Below, piece after piece: positions 52,480-62,382 of a DNA stretch of 64,000 nucleotides; the stretch's first letter is position 1, and each line of letters starts with the position of its first letter. The notes below the pieces were generated by a model. It worked only from the letters and a program-made list of their open reading frames with translations, was not told where the DNA came from and searched no databases. The translations under genes were made by a program, and so were the position numbers. The stretch comes from Streptomyces sp. NBC_01351 (GTDB lineage: Bacteria > Actinomycetota > Actinomycetes > Streptomycetales > Streptomycetaceae): positions 2,414,501-2,478,500 of the forward strand of contig NZ_CP108356.1 in NCBI RefSeq assembly GCF_036237315.1. Reading direction: 5' to 3'.

Positions 52480-52523
52480 CGGGGGCGAGCCTATCCGGCC
52501 GCCCCCGGACACCGGAGGGGACC

Positions 52524-52874
52524 TCAGTTGTCGCGCTTCTCCTTGATCTTCGCGGCCTTGCCGCGGAGCTCACGGAGGTAGTACAGCTTGGCGCGGCGCA
52601 CGTCACCACGGGTGACGAGCTCGATCTTCTCGAAGATCGGGGAGTGGACCGGGAAGGTACGCTCCACGCCGACGCTGAAGGAGACCTTGCGGACCGTGAA
52701 GGTCTCGGAGACACCGGCGCCCTGGCGGCGGATGACTACGCCCTTGAACTGCTGGATACGGGAGCGGTTGCCCTCGATCACGCGGACGTGCACGTTGATC
52801 GTGTCACCCGGGCGGAAGGCCGGGACGTCCGAGCGGAGCGCGGCGGCGTTGACGCCATCGAGCAGGTGAGACAT
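52524..52874 (-). CDS. rplS: 50S ribosomal protein L19
   Basis: The 116-residue protein has the L19 signatures [19 protein letters not shown] and [15 protein letters not shown], with a basic C-terminus ([20 protein letters not shown] region). It sits at the 30S-50S interface. The gene is 133 bases after trmD, with a GC-rich stretch (CCCCTGCCACAGGGG) between that may form a short stem. Confidence 0.97.
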   Translation of the reverse strand: MSHLLDGVNAAALRSDVPAFRPGDTINVHVRVIEGNRSRIQQFKGVVIRRQGAGVSETFTVRKVSFSVGVERTFPVHSPIFEKIELVTRGDVRRAKLYYLRELRGKAAKIKEKRDN

Positions 52875-53007
52875 GTTCTTCGTCTGCTTTCTTCGCATGA
52901 CGCCACAGGTCGCCAGTGCGGGTTTCCGTAGAGAATTCGGGAGCCGCGTCACTCGCCGGACGACGATCCCCCTGTGGCAGGGGCGTCCGCGAGCACACAG
53001 CAGCCGC

Positions 53008-53829
53008 CTATTCTTCCACGACCTCGGGCCTGCGCCAAAATCGGCCGTCGGCGGACGGCCGCCAGCCCAGGATGGAGAGGACTTCCCGGTCCTTCTTGTC
53101 GAAGGCGGAGGCCTCGCAGCGCTCGATCAGGTCGGGGCGGTTCTCCGCGGTCCGGCGGAAGGCCTCGTCCCGGCGCCAGCGGGCGATCTTCCCGTGGTGG
53201 CCGCTGAGCAGTACCTCCGGGATGCCCCGGCCGCGCCACTCCGGGGGCTTCGTGTAGACCGGCCCCTCCAGCAGGTTCGCCATCTCGCCGGGCGCGAAGG
53301 AGTCGTCCCGGTGCGATTCGGCGTTGCCGAGCACCCCGGGCAGCAGCCGGGCCACGGCCTCGGTGACCACCAGGACGGCGGCCTCTCCGCCCGCCAGGAC
53401 GTAGTCCCCGATGGAGACCTCGTACACCGGGATGCGCGTGGCGTACTCGTCCATGATCCGGCGGTCGATGCCCTCGTAGCGGGCCGGCGTGAAGATCAGC
53501 CAGGGCCGCTCGGAGAGCTCGACGGCGAGCTCCTGGGTGAAGGGGCGGCCGCTGGGCGTGGGGACGACCATGACGGGCCCGCGCGCGCCCGCCTCGTAGC
53601 CGTCGGCCAGCGCCGCGTCCAGGGCCTCGCCCCACGGCTCGGTCTTCATGACCATGCCGGGACCGCCGCCGTAGGGGGTGTCGTCGACCGTGTTGTGCCG
53701 GTCGTACGTCCAGTCCCGCAGGTCGTGGACGTGTACGTCGAGCTGGCCGCGGGCGCGCGCCTTCCCGACGAGGGAGACGTTCAGCGGCTCAAGGTACTCG
53801 GGGAAGATCGTGACGACGTCGAGACGCAT
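53008..53829 (-). CDS. trmD: tRNA (guanine37-N1)-methyltransferase
   Basis: The 273-residue SPOUT enzyme has [12 protein letters not shown] at the N-terminus, the trefoil-knot SAM-binding [13 protein letters not shown] and the DSFAPG loop. It methylates N1 of G37 to prevent frameshifts. The ATG overlaps the rimM stop (TGATG). The C-terminus is slightly longer than in enterobacteria. Confidence 0.96.
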   Translation of the reverse strand: MRLDVVTIFPEYLEPLNVSLVGKARARGQLDVHVHDLRDWTYDRHNTVDDTPYGGGPGMVMKTEPWGEALDAALADGYEAGARGPVMVVPTPSGRPFTQELAVELSERPWLIFTPARYEGIDRRIMDEYATRIPVYEVSIGDYVLAGGEAAVLVVTEAVARLLPGVLGNAESHRDDSFAPGEMANLLEGPVYTKPPEWRGRGIPEVLLSGHHGKIARWRRDEAFRRTAENRPDLIERCEASAFDKKDREVLSILGWRPSADGRFWRRPEVVEE

Positions 53830-54386
53830 CAGGCGCCTGCCCCGTCCTCGTCACGGGTCGAGTCGATGATCGCTTCGCGCTCGTCGATCAGCCCGGGCGG
53901 CGGGGTGATGACGCAGCGCTGCTCCTCCAGGTCGATCTCGGCGACGATCTCCTCGACGAAGGGGATCATCACCTCGGAGCCGTCCGGCCGCTCGACGATG
54001 AACAGGTCCTGCGAGGGCAGGTGGGAGATCTCGGTGATCCGGCCGATCTCGGTGCCGTCGGCGAGGACCACGTCCAGATCCATGAGCTGGTGGTCGTAGT
54101 ACTCGTCGGGCTCCTCGGGCAGCTCCGCCGGGTCCACGTCCGCGATCAGCAGGATGTTGCGCAGCGCCTCGGCGCCGGTGCGGTCCTTGACGCCGACGAA
54201 GCGGAGCAGGAGCCGGCTGCTGTGCACCCGGCCCGTCTCGATGGTCAGCGGTCCGGCCGACGCCGGGTCGGTCCGGAGCACGGCGCCGGGACTCAGCCGC
54301 AGTTCCGGCTCGTCGGTGCGCACCTCGACGGTGACCTCACCCTTGATGCCGTGGGCGCGGCCGATCCGCGCGACTACCAGCTCCAC
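53829..54386 (-). CDS. rimM: 16S rRNA processing protein RimM
   Basis: The 185-residue protein has a beta-barrel N-terminal domain starting [18 protein letters not shown] and a PRC-barrel C-terminal domain with [13 protein letters not shown]. It binds S19 and matures the 30S head. It is coupled to trmD downstream. A terminator-like hairpin separates it from khpA upstream. Confidence 0.96.
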   Translation of the reverse strand: MELVVARIGRAHGIKGEVTVEVRTDEPELRLSPGAVLRTDPASAGPLTIETGRVHSSRLLLRFVGVKDRTGAEALRNILLIADVDPAELPEEPDEYYDHQLMDLDVVLADGTEIGRITEISHLPSQDLFIVERPDGSEVMIPFVEEIVAEIDLEEQRCVITPPPGLIDEREAIIDSTRDEDGAGA

Positions 54387-54410
54387 TGTTCTCTCCTGTT
54401 CAGACGACGA

Positions 54411-54446
54411 CGGGCCGGGGTGGGCACGAATGCCCTCCCCGGCCCG
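54411..54446 (-). terminator. Strong hairpin between khpA and rimM
   Basis: CGGGCCGGGG (54411-54420) and CCCCGGCCCG (54437-54446) pair perfectly, then a T-T mismatch, then GGGCA with TGCCC, and a four-base loop. The helix of 15 pairs begins 18 bases after the khpA stop. Confidence 0.8.
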
Positions 54447-54464
54447 TGCCGGTGATTCAACTGC

Positions 54465-54704
54465 TCAGCGGACCTGGTCCACGTCGACGAGGTCGACGCG
54501 GATACCACGGCCGCCGATGGCGCCCACGACGGTACGCAGAGCACGAGCGGTGCGGCCATTGCGGCCGATCACCTTGCCGAGGTCGTCGGGGTGAACCCGG
54601 ACCTCGAGCACCTGCCCGCGGCGCAGGTTGCGCGAGGCGACCTGCACATCGTCGGGGTTGTCCACAATGCCCTTTACGAGGTGCTCAAGAGCCTCCTCGA
54701 GCAT
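54465..54704 (-). CDS. khpA: KH-domain RNA-binding protein KhpA
   Basis: The 79-residue single KH domain has the GxxG loop within VIGRNGRTARALRTVVG. It is preceded by a helix (EEALEHLVKGIVDNPDDV). KhpA binds RNA broadly and with KhpB affects cell envelope and small-RNA functions in Gram-positives. It starts two bases after the rpsP stop, so it is co-translated with S16. Confidence 0.95.
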   Translation of the reverse strand: MLEEALEHLVKGIVDNPDDVQVASRNLRRGQVLEVRVHPDDLGKVIGRNGRTARALRTVVGAIGGRGIRVDLVDVDQVR

Positions 54705-54706
54705 GC

Positions 54707-55144
54707 TCAGGCCTCGGTCGACTCGGCGGCGGCCTCAGCCTCGTCCGCCTTCTTGTCGGCCTTCTTCGCCTTCTGCGTGATGGCCTCGCCCTTGGCGTCG
54801 CCACCCTCGAGGGTCTTGGCGAACTCGTCGAAGGAGCGACGCTTGCTCTCCTTCGTCTCCGGCTGCAGCAGCGGCGCGGGGGCGGGGAGGCCCTTGTGGG
54901 CCTGCCAGTCACCGGTCAGCTTCAGGATGGCGAGCACAGCCTCGGTGGGCTGGGCGCCGACGGACAGCCAGTACTGCGCACGCTCGGCGTTGACCTCGAT
55001 GCGCGACGGGTTGTACGTCGGGTGGTAGATACCGATCTCTTCGATCGCGCGACCGTCCCGACGGGTACGGGCGTCGGCGACGACGATGCGGTAGTGCGGC
55101 TGGCGAATCTTGCCGAGGCGCTTGAGCTTGATCTTGACTGCCAC
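54707..55144 (-). CDS. rpsP: 30S ribosomal protein S16
   Basis: The 145-residue protein begins [23 protein letters not shown] and has the [12 protein letters not shown] block. A charged Lys/Ala/Glu C-terminal tail of about 45 residues extends past the usual end, as in other actinobacteria. GTG 55144 was chosen; AGGAG lies 11 bases upstream. It heads the rpsP-khpA-rimM-trmD-rplS order. Confidence 0.95.
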   Translation of the reverse strand: MAVKIKLKRLGKIRQPHYRIVVADARTRRDGRAIEEIGIYHPTYNPSRIEVNAERAQYWLSVGAQPTEAVLAILKLTGDWQAHKGLPAPAPLLQPETKESKRRSFDEFAKTLEGGDAKGEAITQKAKKADKKADEAEAAAESTEA

Positions 55145-55415
55145 TGGAGTGGTGTCTCCTGAACTTGACGTGGTTGGGCACATGAGATGCCACGTGGGGT
55201 TGCGGTACTCGGGTGCCCGATGGACGCGTCAGCCGGAGGAGAGAGGGGTCCTATGCGACTGTCGAGTACAGCTAGCCATTGTGCCATACGCCTGCGGCGC
55301 GCTCAGCCGGGAGGGCCCGTACGAGGGACACGGCGGAGCGGGGCCGCGCGGGCCCGGCCGCACCGTCGGCCTCGCGGTCCGTTCCCTCGCGGTCCGTGCC
55401 CCCGCCGGCCGCCGC

Positions 55416-56012
55416 TCAGGAGGCGGCCGAGAGGGCGACCTCGGGGATGCGGAACGGCTTCATGCAGCCTCCGCAGACGATCGGCGCCTGGGCCAGTACG
55501 GACGGGACGACCCGCACGTTGCGCCCACAGTCGCAGACGGCCTTGACCCGGACGCCGCCGCCGGAGGAGCCGTGGCGGGCTGCCGGGCCCCGGAAGCTGC
55601 GCTTCGTATCGGCGGCGGTGGCGACCGTGTGCGCCTTCAGGGCCCGCTGCAGTCGCTCCATCGTCGGGCGGTAGCGCTTCTTCGCCTCGGGGTTGAGCGT
55701 GACCAGCGAGAAGCCGCTGCTCGCATGCGGCTCTTCGGAGTGGTCCAGCCCCATCTCCTCGGCGATCGCGAGGAATCTGCGGTTGTGGTAGCGGCCGGCG
55801 CGAGAGGTGTCGCGGACTCCGCGGGCGGCGGCAATGCCGTGGACTGCCTCGTGCAGCAGTCGCTCGAAGGAGAGCTCGGCGCCGCAGGCGGACGAGGACT
55901 CTCCGATCAGGGACTCGGGCGCGGCAAGGTCCGGCAGCTCGGAGTGGTACCGCTGAATGTCGGCCCACGCCTGCGCCAGCTCTGCGGCGAGAACAGGTGG
56001 TGTCGTGCTCAC
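55416..56012 (-). CDS. SprT-like zinc-metalloprotease-like protein
   Basis: The 198-residue protein has HEAVH in LLHEAVHGIAAARG (HExxH, residues about 60-64) and a downstream His in RYHNRRF, the layout of SprT-like proteases. The C-terminal part has a zinc-ribbon-like CDCG ... CGGC. Such proteins may clear DNA-protein cross-links, but this subgroup is uncharacterised. GTG 56012 gives the best N-terminus; no strong ribosome site is visible. It stands alone between rpsP and proS. The 270 bases between it and rpsP hold no gene and must carry the rpsP promoter. Confidence 0.72.
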   Translation of the reverse strand: MSTTPPVLAAELAQAWADIQRYHSELPDLAAPESLIGESSSACGAELSFERLLHEAVHGIAAARGVRDTSRAGRYHNRRFLAIAEEMGLDHSEEPHASSGFSLVTLNPEAKKRYRPTMERLQRALKAHTVATAADTKRSFRGPAARHGSSGGGVRVKAVCDCGRNVRVVPSVLAQAPIVCGGCMKPFRIPEVALSAAS

Positions 56013-56175
56013 GTCGTGACAACGAGCCGGGGTGCCCGGGTGTTCCGATTCCGGGCCATTCCAAATTTTTTGCACGTACCAGTCAGTTCAGTCTGATGCG
56101 TCCTGACGAGGACGGGTGCGTCGATCTCAGGAGGAGTCGGTACGTAACGACGACTACCGACGACCGCCACGACGA

Positions 56176-56217
56176 CCACACCCCGGCGCGCGGCACGGGC
56201 CGCACGCCGGGGTGTGG
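56176..56217 (-). terminator. Terminator hairpin after proS
   Basis: CCACACCCCGGCG (56176-56188) pairs over 13 bases with CGCCGGGGTGTGG (56205-56217); the loop can form a second small helix (GCGGC/GCCGC). It starts seven bases after the proS stop. Confidence 0.8.
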
Positions 56218-56224
56218 AAGGGAA

Positions 56225-57637
56225 TCAGTACGAGCGCGCGACGATCGCGAGGGTACCGGGGGCGTCGTCGGCCACCGGGACCGACCCGTCCTCGGCGATC
56301 AGGCAGCGCACGGAGACGGCCTGCTCGGCCAGCTTCGCCTCGCCCTCCGGACCGAGGTCGGCCCACGGGATGCGCGCCCAGCCACCGGCGATGGCGGCCT
56401 CGGCGGCCTCCTCGATGGTCGCGACGTCGGAGGTACGGGACTCGCGGCGCTCGCGGGACTCGCGCAGCAGCTGCGCCTGGTCCTCCTCGAGGACCTTGGG
56501 CAGCAGGTCGAGCAGCGCGGAGATCTGCACGGCCTCCTTGCCGCCCGGGATGCGGCGGGCCAGCATCGCGGTGCCGGCCTCGAGGTCGCGGGGGCCGATC
56601 TCGATGCGGACCGGTACGCCCTTGAGCTCCCAGTCCACGGCGCGGCGGCCGAAGGGGGTGTCGACGCGGTCGTCGACGTGCACGCGCAGACCGGCGGCCT
56701 TGAGCTGGTCGCCCAGCTCGCGGACCTTCGCCACGGCCTCGTCGCCCTTGATCGCCATGACGACGACCTGGACGTGCGCGAGGCGCGGCGGGACCCGCAG
56801 GCCGTTGTCGTCGCCGTGGGACATGATCAGGCCGCCGACCATGCGGGTCGAAACGCCCCACGAGGTCTGCCAGACGAGCTCCTGCTTGCCTTCCTTCGAC
56901 AGGTACTGCGTGTTGAAGGCCTTGGCGAAGTTGGTGCCGAGCTCGTGGCTGGTGCCGAGCTGGAGGGCCTTGCCGTCGCCCATCATGCCCTCGAGGGTGA
57001 GGGTGTTGATGGCGCCGGCGAAGCGCTCCTTGGCGGTCTTGCGGCCGAGCACGACGTCGATGCCGAGCACGTTCGTCATGAAGTCGCCGTAGACGTCCGT
57101 GTGGATGCGGGCGGCGTAGTCGCGGGCGTCCTCGTAGGTGGCGTGGGCGGTGTGGCCCTCCTGCCAGAGGAACTCGCTCGTACGGAGGAACACGCGCGGG
57201 CGCATCTCCCAGCGGACCACGTTGGCCCACTGGTTGATCAGCAGGGGCAGGTCCCGGTAGCTCTGGACCCACTTGGAGAAGTAGTCGTTGATGATCGTCT
57301 CGGAGGTGGGCCGGACGACGACCGGCTCGTCGAGCTCCTTGCCGCCGCCGTGCGTGACGACCGCCAGCTCGGGGGCGAAGCCCTCGACGTGCTCCGCTTC
57401 CTTCGTCAGGTACGACTGCGGGATGAACAGCGGGAAGTAGGCGTTCTGGGCGCCCGCGTCCTTGATGCGCGCGTCCATCTCCTGCTGCATCCGCTCCCAC
57501 AGCCCGTAGCCGTACGGTCGGATGACCATCGTGCCGCGCACCGGGCCGTTGTCGGCCAGTTCGGCCTTGTTGATCAGATCCTGGTACCAGCGGGGGAAAT
57601 CCTCCGCCTGCGGGGTGAGAACGGGTGCCTTTGCCAT
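56225..57637 (-). CDS. proS: Proline--tRNA ligase (archaeal/eukaryotic-type)
   Basis: The 470-residue class II synthetase lacks the long editing insertion of the typical bacterial enzyme. It has RGTMVIRPYGYGLWERMQ-like motif 1, RPTSETIINDYFSKW in motif 2 and HGDDNGLRVPPRLA near motif 3. This short form is the archaeal/eukaryotic type also found in many actinobacteria. It charges tRNA-Pro in the cytoplasm. It is a single-gene unit with its own terminator. Confidence 0.94.
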   Translation of the reverse strand: MAKAPVLTPQAEDFPRWYQDLINKAELADNGPVRGTMVIRPYGYGLWERMQQEMDARIKDAGAQNAYFPLFIPQSYLTKEAEHVEGFAPELAVVTHGGGKELDEPVVVRPTSETIINDYFSKWVQSYRDLPLLINQWANVVRWEMRPRVFLRTSEFLWQEGHTAHATYEDARDYAARIHTDVYGDFMTNVLGIDVVLGRKTAKERFAGAINTLTLEGMMGDGKALQLGTSHELGTNFAKAFNTQYLSKEGKQELVWQTSWGVSTRMVGGLIMSHGDDNGLRVPPRLAHVQVVVMAIKGDEAVAKVRELGDQLKAAGLRVHVDDRVDTPFGRRAVDWELKGVPVRIEIGPRDLEAGTAMLARRIPGGKEAVQISALLDLLPKVLEEDQAQLLRESRERRESRTSDVATIEEAAEAAIAGGWARIPWADLGPEGEAKLAEQAVSVRCLIAEDGSVPVADDAPGTLAIVARSY

Positions 57638-57767
57638 GGCGCGAATGGTACGGCGCCGCGCGCTTCGAGCGTGAATCGGGTGGCCGCTCCTCTGGACGCG
57701 GGGGCGAATGGGGAGTTCTCTGGCAACGGGGGCAAGGGGGCGAGACGGAATCAGGAGCGCTCTTTCG

Positions 57768-58454
57768 ATGACACCGACGCCGACGGCGACGCTCGTCGCC
57801 CGGGACTGGGCGGAGATCCAGGAACGGATGCTGGTACCGCTGTACGAAGCGGTCTACGACCGGCTGGAGGTCGGACCGGGCGACCGGCTGCTGGGCCTCG
57901 ACTGCGGGGCCGGCCTGCCCCTGCTGCTCGCGGCCGGGCGGGGAGCCTCGGCCACGGGAGTGGAGGCGGATCCGGCGCGCCGTGAGCTCGCCCGTGAACG
58001 GCTGCTGGAGGTTCTGGCGGCCACGCCCTCGCCACCGACGGCGAGCCGCCCCTACGACGCCCTGCTCGCCTTCTCACCCACCCCGGCGGCCCTCGCCTCG
58101 GCCCTCCCCGCGGTCCGCCGCGGCGGGGCCGTGGTGCTGGCCGACTGGGGCCCCGCGGAGCGCTGCACGGTGCCGTCGGTGCTCGGCGGCGGGCCCGCGC
58201 CGCGCGACCTGGACGCGCTGGTGGAGCGGGCTGGTCTGCGGCCGGACGGGTCGGGGCGGGTGTTCTGCCCGTTCGGGTACGCGGACGTGGACAGCGCGGT
58301 GCGGGGGCTCGTCTCGACGGGGCTCTACGACGCGGCCGCCGACCCGGCGCTGGCGGAGAAGGAGCTGGCCGAGGCGCTTCACCCGTTCGAGCGGTCCGAC
58401 GGAGCCGTGTGGCTGCCGAACATCTTCCGGTACGTGATCGCCCGGGTGGCGTAA
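57768..58454 (+). CDS. SAM-dependent methyltransferase (class I)
   Basis: The 228-residue protein has the SAM-binding motif I LLGLDCGAGLPLLLAA near residue 40 and an acidic loop VEADPARRELAR. It resembles small-molecule or DUF-type methyltransferases with no specific family signature. ATG 57768 follows AGGAG at 11 bases. It is alone on the plus strand between proS and ftsH. Target unknown. Confidence 0.8.
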   Translation: MTPTPTATLVARDWAEIQERMLVPLYEAVYDRLEVGPGDRLLGLDCGAGLPLLLAAGRGASATGVEADPARRELARERLLEVLAATPSPPTASRPYDALLAFSPTPAALASALPAVRRGGAVVLADWGPAERCTVPSVLGGGPAPRDLDALVERAGLRPDGSGRVFCPFGYADVDSAVRGLVSTGLYDAAADPALAEKELAEALHPFERSDGAVWLPNIFRYVIARVA

Positions 58455-58465
58455 CCGAGCCGGCC

Positions 58466-60403
<1,938 letters not shown>

Positions 60404-60475
60404 GGGGCCTCCTTCTGCCGTCCCCCCGGCCGACGATAAGGGATAAATCAGGCCATCGCCCCAGCAGAAACGGAA

Positions 60476-60507
60476 GGGCCCCGGCCGTGCGAACACGACC
60501 GGGGCCC
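60476..60507 (-). terminator. Terminator hairpin after ffh
   Basis: GGGCCCCGG (60476-60484) pairs with CCGGGGCCC (60499-60507); after a C-A mismatch CGTG pairs with CACG around a four-base loop. It begins 13 bases after the ffh stop and separates it from ftsH. Confidence 0.8.
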
Positions 60508-60520
60508 ACCTCACGTGGTG

Positions 60521-62092
60521 CTACTTCATGAACTTCTTGAACTCGTCCGGGAGGTCGAAGTCCTGACCCTGCTCGCCGCCCGCGGGGAGCCCGAAGGGGT
60601 TGCCGCCGGCCGCGGGCTCGATCGCCTGCGGGCCCTGCTCGCGACGGGCCGCTGCCGCGGCCTCCTCTTCCCTGCGCTTCATCGGGTTGCCGCTCTTGCG
60701 CTTGCCCTTGGCCTGCTTGACCTGCTTCTTCTGCCGGCCGGGGCCGCCGCCCATCCCCGGCATCCCGGGCATGCCCGGCATGCCGCCGCCCTGGGCCATG
60801 CGGGACATCATCTTGCGGGCGTCGAAGAACCGCTCGACGAGCGACTTGACCATGCTGACCTCGGTGCCGGAGCCCTTGGCGATACGGGCGCGGCGCGAGC
60901 CGTTGATGATCGTCGGGTCGTGGCGCTCGGCCGGGGTCATCGACTTGATGATCGCGGCGGTGCGGTCCACGTCGCGCTCGTCGATGTTGTTGATCTGGTC
61001 CTTGATCTGCCCCATGCCGGGGAGCATGCCGAGCAGCTTGGAGATGGAGCCCATCTTGCGGACCTGCTCCATCTGGGCCAGGAAGTCGTCGAGCGTGAAC
61101 TCCTTCGGGCCCTTGGCGAGCTTGGCCGCCATCTTCTCGGCCTCGGCCTGCGAGAAGGTCTTCTCGGCCTGCTCGATGAGGGTGAGCATGTCACCCATGT
61201 CGAGGATCCGGCCCGCCATGCGGTCCGGGTGGAAGGCGTCGAACTCGTCGAGCTTCTCGCCGTTCGAGGCGAACATGATCTGCTTGCCGGTGACGTGCGC
61301 GATGGAGAGCGCGGCACCGCCGCGGGCGTCGCCGTCGAGCTTGGAGAGCACCACACCGTCGAAACCGACGCCGTCGCGGAAGGCCTCGGCCGTGTTGACC
61401 GCGTCCTGACCGATCATGGCGTCGACGACGAACAGGATCTCGTCGGGCGAGACCGCGTCGCGGATGTCGGCGGCCTGCTGCATCAGCTCGGCGTCGATGC
61501 CGAGGCGGCCGGCGGTGTCGACGATCACGATGTCGAACTGCTTCGTGCGCGCGTACTCGACGGAGTCCTTGGCCACCTGGACCGGGTCGCCGACGCCGTT
61601 GCCGGGCTGGGGGCCGTAGAACGCCACGCCGGCGCGGTCGGCGACGACGGAGAGCTGGTTGACGGCGTTGGGACGCTGGAGGTCGCAGGCGACGAGCAGC
61701 GGGGTGTGCCCCTGCCCCTTCAGCCAGAGGCCGAGCTTTCCGGCGAGGGTGGTCTTACCGGCACCCTGGAGACCGGCCAGCATGATCACGGTGGGAGCGG
61801 TCTTGGCGAAGCGGAGCCGCCGGGTCTCGCCGCCGAGGATCGTGACGAGCTCGTCGTTGACGATCTTCAGGACCTGCTGGCCGGGGTTCAGCGCCTTGCT
61901 GACCTCTTCGCCGCGGGCACGTTCCTTGACGTTCGCGATGAAGGAGCGGACGACCGGGAGGGCGACGTCGGCCTCGAGGAGGGCGATACGGATTTCCCGG
62001 GCCGCGGAGTCGATGTCAGCCTCGGACAGCCGGCCTTTGCCGCGCAGGCCCTTGAAGGTATTCGCCAAGCGGTCGGAGAGCGTATCGAACAC
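60521..62092 (-). CDS. ffh: Signal recognition particle protein Ffh
   Basis: The 523-residue GTPase has an N domain, G1 in GLQGAGKTT, G3 in VDTAGRLG and G4 in LSKLDGDARGG. The Met-rich M domain ends in GGGMPGMPGMPGMGGGPG, a run of PGM repeats, then a basic KKQVKQAKGKRKSG stretch. It binds signal peptides of nascent proteins with 4.5S RNA and docks on FtsY. GTG 62092 is the start. Confidence 0.96.
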   Translation of the reverse strand: MFDTLSDRLANTFKGLRGKGRLSEADIDSAAREIRIALLEADVALPVVRSFIANVKERARGEEVSKALNPGQQVLKIVNDELVTILGGETRRLRFAKTAPTVIMLAGLQGAGKTTLAGKLGLWLKGQGHTPLLVACDLQRPNAVNQLSVVADRAGVAFYGPQPGNGVGDPVQVAKDSVEYARTKQFDIVIVDTAGRLGIDAELMQQAADIRDAVSPDEILFVVDAMIGQDAVNTAEAFRDGVGFDGVVLSKLDGDARGGAALSIAHVTGKQIMFASNGEKLDEFDAFHPDRMAGRILDMGDMLTLIEQAEKTFSQAEAEKMAAKLAKGPKEFTLDDFLAQMEQVRKMGSISKLLGMLPGMGQIKDQINNIDERDVDRTAAIIKSMTPAERHDPTIINGSRRARIAKGSGTEVSMVKSLVERFFDARKMMSRMAQGGGMPGMPGMPGMGGGPGRQKKQVKQAKGKRKSGNPMKRREEEAAAAARREQGPQAIEPAAGGNPFGLPAGGEQGQDFDLPDEFKKFMK

Positions 62093-62203
62093 GGTGGTCG
62101 CGATTCCTCGGGTCGGGGGCGGTGTGGTGTCCCCCAGGGTATCGGGCCGCGCCGCCGTCCTGGCCCTGCGGGCGGCATTCCCCCACCCCGACCCTTCCCG
62201 AAA

Positions 62204-62270
62204 CCGTGGGCTCCGCCCCCAGCTACCGCTGGGGGTACCCCCAGCGCCTCAAACGCCGGCGGGGCTGAAA
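62204..62270. repeat. GC-rich palindromic repeat, inverted copy
   Basis: Contains CCCCCAGC-TACC-GCTGGGGG (62216-62235) and GGGGGTACCCCC, then CGCCTCAAACGCCGGCGGGG, the complement of the CGCCGGCGTTTGAGGCG core. It is oriented opposite to the copy 60 bases away. Confidence 0.8.
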
Positions 62271-62324
62271 TTGCCCTCTGGGCAATCCAGCCGCGCTGGG
62301 CGGACGGCGGCAGCCGAAATCCAG

Positions 62325-62376
62325 TCCCGCCGGCGTTTGAGGCGCGGGGTCCGGGGCGGAGCCCCGGCAACGGCGC
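62325..62376. repeat. GC-rich palindromic repeat, direct copy near glnD
   Basis: Reads CGCCGGCGTTTGAGGCGCGG followed by GGTCCGGGGC-GGA-GCCCCGG, matching the last unit of the 43-kb array almost base for base. Its hairpin lies within ten bases of the glnD stop and could end that transcript. Confidence 0.8.
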
Positions 62377-62382
62377 CGCAGG

